Assembly: GCA_018818465.1 (NCBI GenBank)
Contig: JAHIRU010000002.1
Span: forward strand, 1 to 26,941
Length of the DNA stretch: 26,941 bases
Source: Nanobdellota archaeon
GTDB lineage: Archaea; Aenigmatarchaeota; Aenigmatarchaeia; QMZP01
Direction of reading: 5' to 3'
The position numbers and the translations under genes were made by a program. Within the stretch, counting starts at the first letter, position 1, and each line of letters opens with the position of its first letter. A model generated the notes under the pieces. The model saw only the letters and a list, made by a program, of their open reading frames with translations, was not told the origin of the DNA and did no database searches. Of this stretch, positions 15,801 to 23,174 are shown piece after piece.

Positions 15801-17227
15801 ATCTGTAATGGAACATCTAAAATCGTCATTCCGTGCATTTGTTGTAATCCACCAGAGTTTGTTGTAGATCTTTGTGATAAATTATATTTGAATCCATTTC
15901 CATCCAGATATGATAAGAGTTTCCTGAAAACTGGGTCTTCGGATACCATTTCGAAACTGAGATATTTTTTCTTGTAATAACCTTCAGCTATGAAAAGTCC
16001 TATAAACCATCCATCAATCGGGTTCATAGATATTTTATGTTGATTATCTATCTCAAAATTCGGTGTTATAATATAATTATTCATGGTGATTTGATCTGCA
16101 TGTTTCTCCAATCTTTTATTTATATCTGGCTTTAGTACAGGCGTATTAAAAGTTGATTTACATGATTTGCATCTATAGTAATCTTTTTCAATATCGTTTT
16201 TACGCATACTTTTTGAACGTGTTTTATGTATGCTACGTGAGTCGCAATTAGGACAGGTTATATTTTTGATTTCATTTAGTGTAATGAACGGATGATCTGC
16301 TGTTACAATCATGTTATGACCGTTAATAGTATTGAACGATATGAGTGGTTTGTTTGATTTGTGCCTCAAAACTCTTTCTATTTTTGTCCATCCTCCTTCA
16401 TCTAGTACCTCATAATCATTTGTGTATTTTATTTCAAACCCATTCTCAGTTTCTGCTAAACTATCAACCAAATCAAATAGTTGTTCTAAACTAAGTGTGA
16501 GGATACTTTTGGTTATTTTATCTCTAACAACCATGACTTCATTTCTATAAAAAGAATAACCTATAACACCATGAGAAAGATCGTGAACATGAATATAACC
16601 TTTTTTATGAGCATCAGCTATTAGTGGTGTATACATCTCATTTAGGTTGTAATTTGCCATAACCTTTCCTGCTGTATACAATAACAAACCAGAAAATGAA
16701 TACTGTTCATTGCTGTTTTCTCTTACACGCCAATCCTTTTGATCAAGATAATCAGAAATTGTGTCTATAACATCAACCAAGGTTCTTTTGGTATCTCTTA
16801 CAGATGTTTTCTTTTGTCTATAAAGTATGTAAGCTTTCGCTGTTTTAGCTTTTCCTTCTTCTATCAATATTTTTTCGACAAGGTCTTGTATTTGTTCAAC
16901 CTCAGGTATCTGCCCTTCGAATCTCCTTTCCAAGGATTTAACAACCTTGTCAGAAATGCTTTTAGCCACTTCTTTGTCTTTTCCACCAACAGATTGAGCA
17001 GATTTCCATATAGCTTCTGTTATTTTGTTTTGATCGAATCCCACAATGGTACCATCTCTTTTTTTTATATGTGTTATCTTGCTGATAGCACCTTCTATGC
17101 GTTCATAAGTAGTAAATCTTTTTTTACACGTAAGGCATTCCCGCCTTCGTCTATTAACACTAGTTTCACCACTCTCGCGCTTGTCTATAACCCGTGTTTC
17201 CTCGCTAGAACAAAAAGGACACTTCAT
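12896..17227 (-). CDS. nrdD: NrdR-like zinc ribbon + ATP-cone + class III ribonucleotide reductase, two inteins, lacking its glycyl-radical end
   Basis: A 1443-residue precursor that loses about 742 residues of intein. Numbered from the GTG at 17233, two codons upstream: residues 5-36 form an NrdR-type zinc ribbon (CPFC, NRRRREC, CKKRFTTYER). An ATP-cone follows (about 52-145), the nucleotide-sensing module of NrdR and many reductases. The catalytic NrdD barrel comes next, with GVIGY-[intein]-CAGWSL, SRWG-[intein]-SQFPFSNLTFDW, MCCRLNV, and an ICPVHGYIPGEHHTCPH end. It reduces ribonucleoside triphosphates to deoxyribonucleotides without oxygen. The expected C-terminal radical glycine is absent here and lies in the next gene. 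I prefer ATG 17227, giving the usual MKCPFC start of NrdR; the GTG remains possible. Confidence 0.92.
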   Translation of the reverse strand: MKCPFCSSEETRVIDKRESGETSVNRRRRECLTCKKRFTTYERIEGAISKITHIKKRDGTIVGFDQNKITEAIWKSAQSVGGKDKEVAKSISDKVVKSLERRFEGQIPEVEQIQDLVEKILIEEGKAKTAKAYILYRQKKTSVRDTKRTLVDVIDTISDYLDQKDWRVRENSNEQYSFSGLLLYTAGKVMANYNLNEMYTPLIADAHKKGYIHVHDLSHGVIGYSFYRNEVMVVRDKITKSILTLSLEQLFDLVDSLAETENGFEIKYTNDYEVLDEGGWTKIERVLRHKSNKPLISFNTINGHNMIVTADHPFITLNEIKNITCPNCDSRSIHKTRSKSMRKNDIEKDYYRCKSCKSTFNTPVLKPDINKRLEKHADQITMNNYIITPNFEIDNQHKISMNPIDGWFIGLFIAEGYYKKKYLSFEMVSEDPVFRKLLSYLDGNGFKYNLSQRSTTNSGGLQQMHGMTILDVPLQILPHEMQTLFGTIRSYSENKNLPIEFMNYSSKFVGGMISGIIDGDGITRNDDIWVSRANLRMTSKTLLSQIQFWMESQNINSSLCAIDSFGERKYNDLIIKPSKQLYSLTFFIPKEKSQLFGECLKIDNNFKYSHKFYQKKEYSNPRKIEYVKNDNEYVYDITTASNTFLCNGVLAHNCAGWSLKNLLLWGFGGVPNKVDCKPAKHLSTVIHQMVNYIGCLQMEFAGAQAFSTVDVLLAPFVKADDMTYKQVKQAMQQLVFSLNIPSRWGCFSEDTEILTDRGWLLGKNLKEGDIIATFNTNNEEIEYLPVKKMTKYHHKGKMCRLKNRITDQLVTPNHRVLRRIHNYKEDVSESKYVFEEADKLKTNIPLIPLGGRFSGLEIDESLVKSLAWIVSEGSLCKNERIVIYQSSAKNPDNCQDIRDCLDEIGVNFDERIKQSGFTGRMDCLRFRMSRPASREMCNNYFPDYVKRIPDELRNLSTPLARTFIDTYMKADGWPPENKIFTKNRDDADILQEIIAKTGWGSTRLKNKNGIYVIRVIKHDYTQISSIDYEDYNGLVWCPTTKNNTVVVRRKGKVFISGNSQFPFSNLTFDWNVPKDLESEAAVVGGKPQSYVYGDLQEEVDMVNRAFLEVIKEGDANGRNFTFPIPTYNLTKNFDWGTENADLLFDITAKYGTPYFQNYIGSNLDPSSIRAMCCRLNVNQNELMSRPGHIFAAGDSTGSIGVVTMNMNRFGYEAKNEEEFFDKLRNYMDIAKSSLEIKRKVVEKNLKNGLMPYTRRYLKTFNNHFSTIGLCGMNEACMNLLGTNITSPEGKKLTIDTLKFMRDIIKGYQNTTGNLYNLEATPAESTSYRFARADKKLYPDIFTSGKKEPFLTNSTQLPVNFTDNVIEAIEHQNDIQHLYTGGTIFHTFLGERMNSGESCKNLVRKIATNTRIPYFSITPTFSICPVHGYIPGEHHTCPHMNNGG
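14054..14992 (-). other. Intein 2 in NrdD, with LAGLIDADG endonuclease
   Basis: A 313-residue self-splicing insert (748-1060 of the GTG-numbered precursor). It begins C-FSEDTEILTDRGW (block A), has TPNHRVLR as block B, and ends VFISGN before the +1 serine of SQFPFSN. Endonuclease-like segments are LAWIVSEGSL and FIDTYMKADGW; the latter keeps a DG end, but the former lacks the classical GxxxxEG glycine, so nuclease activity is uncertain. Removal restores SRWG-SQFPFSNLTFDW, a conserved NrdD segment. Confidence 0.92.
15269..16555 (-). other. Intein 1 in NrdD, with zinc ribbon and LAGLIDADG endonuclease
   Basis: A 429-residue insert (227-655 of the GTG-numbered precursor). It begins with serine (SFYRNEVMVV), has block B as VTADHPFI, and ends VLAHN before the +1 cysteine of CAGWSL. 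It carries both LAGLIDADG motifs (IGLFIAEGY and ISGIIDGDG) and an inserted four-Cys zinc ribbon (CPNC...CKSC). Removal restores GVIGY-CAGWSL, so the splice junction is at a conserved NrdD cysteine that is probably catalytic. Confidence 0.93.
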
Positions 17228-17246
17228 TTTCACTACCCTTAAATAA

Positions 17247-17262
17247 ATACTATATCTTGTGC
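17247..17262. promoter_or_regulatory. NrdR-box-like site 1
   Basis: ATACTATATCTTGTGC matches 14 of 16 positions of the bacterial NrdR box (ACACWATATMTWGTGT, as I recall the consensus). It lies in the expected 5' leader of the nrdR-nrdD fusion, 20 bases before the ATG, and 31 bp from site 2. Confidence 0.65.
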
Positions 17263-17277
17263 AGATTAATCTAAAAC

Positions 17278-17293
17278 ATACAAGATATTGTAG
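17278..17293. promoter_or_regulatory. NrdR-box-like site 2
   Basis: ATACAAGATATTGTAG matches 12 of 16 positions of the recalled NrdR consensus and shares its ACAAGATATNGT core with the reverse complement of site 1. It overlaps the transcription start predicted from the TATA box (near 17292). The centre-to-centre distance to site 1 is exactly 31 bp, three helical turns. Confidence 0.6.
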
Positions 17294-17312
17294 TATCTAA
17301 TTATCCTAACCC

Positions 17313-17324
17313 TTTTATATAGAT
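17313..17324 (-). promoter_or_regulatory. nrdD TATA box
   Basis: On the minus strand the element reads ATCTATATAAAA, centred about 91 bases before the ATG. It predicts a start near 17292 and a leader of about 65 bases, long for this genome and holding both NrdR-like sites. Confidence 0.55.
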
Positions 17325-17393
17325 TTTGATACTGCAGTAAATAGTTTGGATTAGATATTTTTCAATACAATTTCAAGAGCGATATCAAGAGAA

Positions 17394-18860
17394 CTATGTT
17401 TTTATTTTTTGAAACAAGAGATCTCCTTTTTTTGGTTTACCGGACAATTTCCCAAATTTACAATCTTTTAAACTGCCAGTTTTAACACCGAGTTGTTTGT
17501 TCATTTTTATAGAAGTATCAGGCATGAACGAACTAACTAGTATTGATATTATTCTCAAGGATTCAAGTAGGTTGTACAGAACGTTTGCAAGTTCTTTACC
17601 TTCTAATTTCCACGGCTCCTTATCATTTATGTAGCGGTTAGCTGCGCGAATGAAGTTCCATATCTCATCGAGAGCGTGATGGAATTCATAGTTATCTATA
17701 AAGCCTTCTATTTTTTTCAAATTAAATTCCTTACTTAATTCATCTTTTCCTTCTAATTTTCCTTTGAACTTTTCTGTCATTGTTAGTGTTCTGTTAACAA
17801 GGTTACCAAGATCAGCAACAAGTTCATTGTTTATTTTTTCTTTCAGAGTTTTTTCTGAAAAGTCTCCATCATGTCCAAACGGTATTTCCCTTAGAAGGAA
17901 GTAACGGAGTGAGTCAGAAGAATATTTTTTTGACATCTCAACAGGATCAATCACATTTCCTACAGATTTTGACATCTTTTTACCGTCTATAGTCAGCCAC
18001 CCATGTATGAAAAGTTTTTTAGGCGGCTTCTCGCCAATGCTTAGAAGCATTGCAGGCCATATAACAGCATGAAACCATGATATCTCCTTACCTAAAATAT
18101 GTACATCTGCGGGCCAATATTTTTTATAATTGTTACTATCTGGAAAACCCAGAGCACTTATGTAATTGGTTAAAGCGTCTACCCAGACATATACTATATG
18201 CTTGTCGTCCCCAGGATATTTTATTCCCCAATCAAAACTAGTCCTTGTTATACTCAAGTCTCGTAAACCCTCTTTAACACGATTTATTATCTCCTGCTTT
18301 CTGTGTTCAGGTGAAATGAACCCAGGATTATTTTTATATAATTCAAGAAGTGGTTTTTGGTATTTGCTTAATTTGAAAAAATAGCTTTCTTCCTTTAGTT
18401 TTTCTACACTCCTTCCGCAGCTAGGGCATTTATCCTCTTTAAGCTGTGTTTCGGTCCAATAGCTCTCACAGGGCGTACAGTACCATCCCTCGTAAACACC
18501 TTTGTATATGTCTCCCCTATCCTGCATCCTGCGAAGCACCTCGTAGACAGCTTTCTTATGCTTAGAATCCGTAGTCCTTATGAAGGAACCATAAGATATG
18601 TTCAAGGTTTTCCACACATCTTTGAACTTTTTCGATATTTCATCAACAAACTTCTGTGGATCCTTTTTAGCCTTTTCTGCAGAAGTTTCTACTTTTTTAC
18701 CATGCTCATCTGTACCAGTTAAAAAGAAGACATCTTCTCCTTTTAGCCTATGCCATCTAGCCAAAACGTCTGTTGCTATGTTGGTATAAGCATGACCTAT
18801 ATGCGCTTTTGCATTCACGTAATACAACGGAGTTGTAATATAATATTTGAAAGTAATCAC
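17394..18860 (-). CDS. metG: Methionyl-tRNA synthetase, bacterial type
   Basis: A 488-residue class I synthetase that charges tRNA-Met. HIGH (20-23) and KMSKS (295-299) are intact. The connective-peptide domain has one zinc knuckle (C128, C131, C145, C148). YYITTPLYYVNAKAHIGHAY is the bacterial/organellar pattern; archaeal enzymes usually start differently (ALPYANGPIHIGH type). The protein ends after the anticodon-binding helices, with no C-terminal tRNA-binding OB fold. The start is a GTG at 18860 that overlaps a GAGGTGAT sequence; a TTTTTAAG element 25-35 bases upstream favours a leaderless GTG. Its GC content matches the neighbours, so any transfer from bacteria is old. Confidence 0.93.
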   Translation of the reverse strand: MITFKYYITTPLYYVNAKAHIGHAYTNIATDVLARWHRLKGEDVFFLTGTDEHGKKVETSAEKAKKDPQKFVDEISKKFKDVWKTLNISYGSFIRTTDSKHKKAVYEVLRRMQDRGDIYKGVYEGWYCTPCESYWTETQLKEDKCPSCGRSVEKLKEESYFFKLSKYQKPLLELYKNNPGFISPEHRKQEIINRVKEGLRDLSITRTSFDWGIKYPGDDKHIVYVWVDALTNYISALGFPDSNNYKKYWPADVHILGKEISWFHAVIWPAMLLSIGEKPPKKLFIHGWLTIDGKKMSKSVGNVIDPVEMSKKYSSDSLRYFLLREIPFGHDGDFSEKTLKEKINNELVADLGNLVNRTLTMTEKFKGKLEGKDELSKEFNLKKIEGFIDNYEFHHALDEIWNFIRAANRYINDKEPWKLEGKELANVLYNLLESLRIISILVSSFMPDTSIKMNKQLGVKTGSLKDCKFGKLSGKPKKGDLLFQKIKT

Positions 18861-18885
18861 CTCTAATTGATTATTTTATGCTATA

Positions 18886-19554
18886 CTACTTAAAAATAGC
18901 TTCTAGTTCATCTGCTGTGTATATTCTTTCGTATAGCTGACCATTCACTATTATACTCGGATACTGTTTTATGTTGTAAAATTCTTTCAATGCCTTAACA
19001 GATGGTTCATCAAGAGTTCCGTCCAATGCAAAAACTAATAGGTTTTCATTGTGTTTAGTTTTAAGATGTGTTAAAATAAATCCTTGCGTATCACAATCAG
19101 TACAAGAGTCTTCATAAAAATAAACAATTGTGTTCGCATTTGATCCGCAGACATCTTGCATTTTCTTTGATAACAGCCAGTATGTTATCAATAATCGAGA
19201 ATAATCCTTCTTAAGATCTATGTATTCTTTCAAATTAATATCAATCTTATCAGCACCGTATATATCGAGTCTGGTTCCTATATCATAAGATTCAGCATTT
19301 ATTTCGTTCATGGTTCCTTCTAATAACGGACATGTTGCATTCTCGCCAAGCACATCTAAAAATAAAAACTGTAACTGAAAATTATCAACATCTTTTGAGA
19401 TATCGTTTATATTCGTATCAAAAATATTCAGAGCACCTTCGCTTATAACATAACCAGTAAATAAGCCTCCTCCAAAAAGTATGGCTGTTATTATAATAGC
19501 TGACACTATGATTTTTGTGCTAAACGGTTTCCTAAAATCATTTTCTTCCGGCAT
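18886..19554 (-). CDS. Membrane-anchored thioredoxin-fold protein
   Basis: 222 residues: cytoplasmic N-terminus, one membrane helix (about 14-38), a helical linker (40-135), then a thioredoxin-like domain (about 140-222). The domain has a C151-TD-C154 redox pair after YFYEDS and a cis-proline site at P199 (QYPSIIVNG). The orientation puts the redox domain outside the cell, where it could form or repair disulfides. Two further cysteines, C75 and C136, could pair within the linker. A TTTTTTAAATAG element 25 bases upstream predicts a leaderless ATG. It lies between the glycosyltransferase and MetRS genes in the same direction. The substrate is unknown. Confidence 0.8.
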   Translation of the reverse strand: MPEENDFRKPFSTKIIVSAIIITAILFGGGLFTGYVISEGALNIFDTNINDISKDVDNFQLQFLFLDVLGENATCPLLEGTMNEINAESYDIGTRLDIYGADKIDINLKEYIDLKKDYSRLLITYWLLSKKMQDVCGSNANTIVYFYEDSCTDCDTQGFILTHLKTKHNENLLVFALDGTLDEPSVKALKEFYNIKQYPSIIVNGQLYERIYTADELEAIFK

Positions 19555-19591
19555 GAGTATATTTCCTCTTCCTATTTAAAAAATTAACCTG

Positions 19592-20836
19592 TTAATACCA
19601 CCTGTTTTTTACACCGGCAATTTCATAGATCAATGCGGCTGACCAGAACAATGTCAGGAACAATGGGAACACTAATAGGTATATGAAATAGCCTGGTTTA
19701 TGATCACTTATCTTCTCTCCGGTTATATTAAAACTTTTGTATAGAGTATAACTTCCTATAATAAGACCCATTATTGGAAGAACAGGTAAGTTATAGATAA
19801 ACATGAATAACAATTTTTCTAAAGCAAAGTATTGAAATATTGCATCAAAACTCCAGTTAACGAGACTGAGTTGCCATATAAGTTTTGAGAAATTAAGTAA
19901 GTAGCATATTCCCCAGCTTGCTAGCAATATTATAACAGCTATTATTGATATGAAATTAAACGGCATGAAAAACAAACCAATGTTACCGTACTTTCTGTTA
20001 AAGAACATGTGTTTGTGTTTTATTGAATTTTTTATAGTGCCTCTATACCATCTTATTCTTTGTTTGAATAGCGGCTTAAGTTTTGATGGACAATATGTAT
20101 AGCAAATGGCGTCTGTTGTACTGTCAATGCTGTATCCAGCAGTATGTATTTTTAGAGCCATATCCATATCTTCTGTGAGATTTCCAACCTCAAAACCACC
20201 AACTTCTTTTAAGATACTTTTCCTGTATAAAGAAAAAACACCAGGTGTTACATGTATAGAATCCATAGCACCCATTATTTTTCTAAGGAAAACATTCAAT
20301 GAATATTCTGCAAACTGTAATTTTTCCAATATATTGTTTGTTTTGCGAACCTTGAATGCAGGTGTTACAGCTCCTATTTTTGGGTTCTCTAAAACTGATA
20401 TCATTTTTTTAAGAGCATCCGGGCTAACAAGAGAATCAGCATCAAGGCACGCTATCAAATCACCTTTTGCCATATCTATAGTTCTGTTAAGAGAGTAGGC
20501 CTTGCCCATATTCTTGTTATTGTTTACCATTCTAATCAGGCCTCTTTCCAAAAAACTTTCTCCTATTTTTTTTGTATTGTCTGTGGAACAATCATTGATA
20601 AGAATAATATCGAGAAGATTCTTTGGATAATCTATGTTGAGTGCAGATTCTATTGATTCCTTTATTGTATCTTCTTCGTTGTACGCTGGAATTATTATAG
20701 AAACTAATGGCAGAATCTTAGGAACATTGGTGGTTTTCATCTTTTTTCTGTTTTCCAATAAAACCAATAACCATACAACTGCCATAAACGTAAATATTAC
20801 CCATCCAAAGTATCCTAATATTGAGATAAGACTCAT
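19592..20836 (-). CDS. Membrane family 2 glycosyltransferase
   Basis: A 414-residue processive-type GT2 enzyme related to hyaluronan, poly-GlcNAc and cellulose synthases. A TM helix (about 7-27) is followed by a cytoplasmic GT-A domain: IIPAYNEED, DAD (132-134), TED (221-223) as catalytic-base region, and Q-x-x-RW (259-263). About four C-terminal helices follow (roughly 287-405). It would move a sugar from a nucleotide donor onto a surface polymer or lipid. I chose ATG 20836, preceded by GTGAT; the GTG at 20845 overlaps the stop of the pilus ATPase gene. The tight junction implies cotranscription, so pilus glycosylation is possible but unproven. Confidence 0.88.
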   Translation of the reverse strand: MSLISILGYFGWVIFTFMAVVWLLVLLENRKKMKTTNVPKILPLVSIIIPAYNEEDTIKESIESALNIDYPKNLLDIILINDCSTDNTKKIGESFLERGLIRMVNNNKNMGKAYSLNRTIDMAKGDLIACLDADSLVSPDALKKMISVLENPKIGAVTPAFKVRKTNNILEKLQFAEYSLNVFLRKIMGAMDSIHVTPGVFSLYRKSILKEVGGFEVGNLTEDMDMALKIHTAGYSIDSTTDAICYTYCPSKLKPLFKQRIRWYRGTIKNSIKHKHMFFNRKYGNIGLFFMPFNFISIIAVIILLASWGICYLLNFSKLIWQLSLVNWSFDAIFQYFALEKLLFMFIYNLPVLPIMGLIIGSYTLYKSFNITGEKISDHKPGYFIYLLVFPLFLTLFWSAALIYEIAGVKNRWY

Positions 20837-20844
20837 TATAATCA

Positions 20845-23109
20845 CTAGTTAATTTTCTTAATTGAAGCTTTAAACCATTTTAGCCATTCATCATAAACTT
20901 TCTCTGGTTCTGAGAAGCCCACTTCCTTCCTTACGCTTTCTTGCAGAGTATGAAACATAGAATTTGATCTCACCATCCAATCAGCTTCCATAATCTCTGG
21001 TTTATTGAGTTTATCAGACATTGTGACAATAGCCTCCTTTATTCTGCCTCTTAATTTTATATTTTCCCAGACGGCATCCCAGTTACCACTCCACTCTTTT
21101 ACATATGATGATATCCTATTTAATATTTCAGATTCACCGTTCACCAAAGTATCTGTCGGTTTTAGTTTATCTTCTTTTCCTGAATATTGCATTAAGTTAA
21201 CAAAACCACCTTCTTTAAGAGGATCTTCTTCCCATTCTTTTCTAACCTCTGTTATTTCAGTCATTCTTCTAAACCTATGCAGACCATCAGCGGAACGAAG
21301 CATTTTGCATATAGGAATTATATCAGTTGCTTTGAATGATGTTTTTGGAACTCCTAAATCATTAACAACTCTATCATACACACCATAAGCAGATTCACCA
21401 TGAATTGTACCTGCAACTACATTAGAAAGCGCACCAATTCTCATTGCTTCGTATAATGCTTTGGCTTCAGTACTGCGCACTTCACCGATTATCAATGCAG
21501 AGTCACCAAGCCTCAAGGCTGTTCTCAATGCTTCATCAGCAGGCATCTCTGTTTCCACTCTTGTAATAACAGAACGAGACTTCAAACGCTCTATGTTATA
21601 TTCTAATTCCATGAGTTGATCAACAGGAAGCTCGAGTGTATCTTCTATTGTCAATATCCTAGTTTTTGGTAATATTTCAAGCATTAAAGAGCCCAGCATA
21701 GATGTTTTACCAGAAGATCTGCCGCCAGCCACTAGAATTGACACTGAACCATCTACTAGGAATGACATTAAACCTGCTGCAAGAGGAGTCATCATCTTGT
21801 TTTTTACGAACAGTGGTAGTGTCCATGGTTTGTCTCTGTGCCTTCTTATGGCAAAACCTAGTCCATAAGGAGACAGTGTTCTTGTTATAACAGCAAACCT
21901 TGCACTACCACCAGGAACATCAATATTTGTATCTAAAACAGGATTAGCTTCATCTAGCGGTCTGCCAGACTGTATCCTTAGCCTTGTTGCCCAAGCTTCT
22001 GCATCTTCGTTTGTTGGTATAAGATTAGTTTTACATTCTTCCCATGTTTCATGGAATATTAGAATAGGCTGCCTATCTATTGGAGAATTTATGTAAAGAT
22101 CTTGTATGTTTTTATCTGCTAACAGAACTTCAAGAACACCAAGACCAGTTGTGTAACGTGCAAGAATATTAGTTAGTTGTTCAAGCTCCTTTGGTTTTAA
22201 TTCGATGCCCATTCTTCTTGATGTTTCCCTTATCACGTCCCTTCCTATATTCTGAAACATCTCCCTAACTTTTGTGGATTTTACAAATTCTATTGTTTTA
22301 GGCCTGTGTACAGTCATGTACCTTCTAGCAGCATCCAAGATACTATACTTAGTTTCACTTAATGCGAATTCCGGTGGTATTACATGATAGATGCAGTCAG
22401 TACTGTCAGGCATTTTGAATATCTCTACCTGCATGTCTCCAACATTATATCTATCCAATGATCTTGCACCTTCAGGCACTGTTAGCATGTATCTAGTAAG
22501 CATGAAGTTAGGTTTTATTGACGATGAAAATATATCCCTGTACAAACTTCTATCACCAAGGTGATAGCCAGCCAATTTGTCTGCAACCATCCTTATGATC
22601 TTGGTTTTTTCCAACATTTTCATTATTGGCTCTAAAATGTCTCTTTTATACAGAAAATAACATCTATGTTCATTCCTGTTTTTAGCTTCTCTTATTTTTA
22701 TCTTAATATCTCTTACGTCTCTCCTTATTTCTACATAAGCTCCTATAGGATCCCTTCTAAGCAGATTGAAAACAACATACTGTAATCTCGAGTTGAGTTC
22801 AGACGAATAATGGGTGTACTTATCGTTAATAAATATTTCATGTGAGAGAAGTGGACCCTTTGTTATTTCATTCAATGTGATTGCTATTTGCATCAACATA
22901 GATGTCTGTTCTGGTCCGTATTCATATTCCCTATCTTTAACTAATACAATAGAATTAATTTTCTTTATTTCTATCAGTTTATCAACAGCAGTCGCCATGC
23001 ATTCTTCAAAGTCTTCAAGAGAAGCTCCGTATATAGAGCCAATATAGTTTATCTTGAGTTGCATCTTGTCTTCATTATATTCGTAAGTAGGAGCAGATTT
23101 AGTGGCCAT
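20845..23109 (-). CDS. Type IV pilus / archaellum-type secretion ATPase
   Basis: A 754-residue hexameric motor of the GspE/FlaI/TadA superfamily that powers assembly of type IV pilin-like filaments. The N-terminal 310 residues are a family-specific domain. The ATPase core has Walker A GGRSSGKT (462-469), an aspartate-box region TIEDTLELP (487-495), Walker B ALIIGEVR (538-545) and the His box GTIHGE (567-572). A C-terminal extension of about 150 residues follows. It is larger than FlaI (about 550 residues). No platform protein (TadC/FlaJ) or pilin is in the window. It is divergent from two coiled-coil genes and followed, with a one-base junction, by the GT2 gene. A TATA box 25 bases upstream supports a leaderless ATG. 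Confidence 0.9.
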   Translation of the reverse strand: MATKSAPTYEYNEDKMQLKINYIGSIYGASLEDFEECMATAVDKLIEIKKINSIVLVKDREYEYGPEQTSMLMQIAITLNEITKGPLLSHEIFINDKYTHYSSELNSRLQYVVFNLLRRDPIGAYVEIRRDVRDIKIKIREAKNRNEHRCYFLYKRDILEPIMKMLEKTKIIRMVADKLAGYHLGDRSLYRDIFSSSIKPNFMLTRYMLTVPEGARSLDRYNVGDMQVEIFKMPDSTDCIYHVIPPEFALSETKYSILDAARRYMTVHRPKTIEFVKSTKVREMFQNIGRDVIRETSRRMGIELKPKELEQLTNILARYTTGLGVLEVLLADKNIQDLYINSPIDRQPILIFHETWEECKTNLIPTNEDAEAWATRLRIQSGRPLDEANPVLDTNIDVPGGSARFAVITRTLSPYGLGFAIRRHRDKPWTLPLFVKNKMMTPLAAGLMSFLVDGSVSILVAGGRSSGKTSMLGSLMLEILPKTRILTIEDTLELPVDQLMELEYNIERLKSRSVITRVETEMPADEALRTALRLGDSALIIGEVRSTEAKALYEAMRIGALSNVVAGTIHGESAYGVYDRVVNDLGVPKTSFKATDIIPICKMLRSADGLHRFRRMTEITEVRKEWEEDPLKEGGFVNLMQYSGKEDKLKPTDTLVNGESEILNRISSYVKEWSGNWDAVWENIKLRGRIKEAIVTMSDKLNKPEIMEADWMVRSNSMFHTLQESVRKEVGFSEPEKVYDEWLKWFKASIKKIN

Positions 23110-23174
23110 GTTAATTTATTAGTTTTAGTAAATAAATCCCTCAAGTTTATTTAATCATTAACTAAATAATAAAT
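23110..23174. promoter_or_regulatory. Divergent promoter, pilus ATPase / coiled-coil pair
   Basis: Only 65 bases separate the two starts. A minus-strand ATTTATTT element (23130-23137) is centred about 25 bases from ATG 23109, and a plus-strand TTTATTTAA (23146-23154) about 25 bases from ATG 23175. Both transcripts are therefore predicted to be leaderless, with back-to-back TATA boxes nine bases apart. Confidence 0.55.

Noticed and set aside
16739..17242. A 167-residue plus-strand frame opposite the nrdD 5' end, and other long antisense frames
   Set aside because: They lie opposite well-supported genes and have no domain or ribosome-binding evidence.
17294..17325. A third NrdR-like box one 31-bp step further upstream
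   Set aside because: The sequence at 17309-17324 does not match the consensus; it is the TATA region.
17234..17393. Riboswitch or small RNA in the 160-base gap between nrdD and metG
   Set aside because: Apart from the TATA box and two NrdR-like sites I see no stable paired structure or conserved aptamer pattern.
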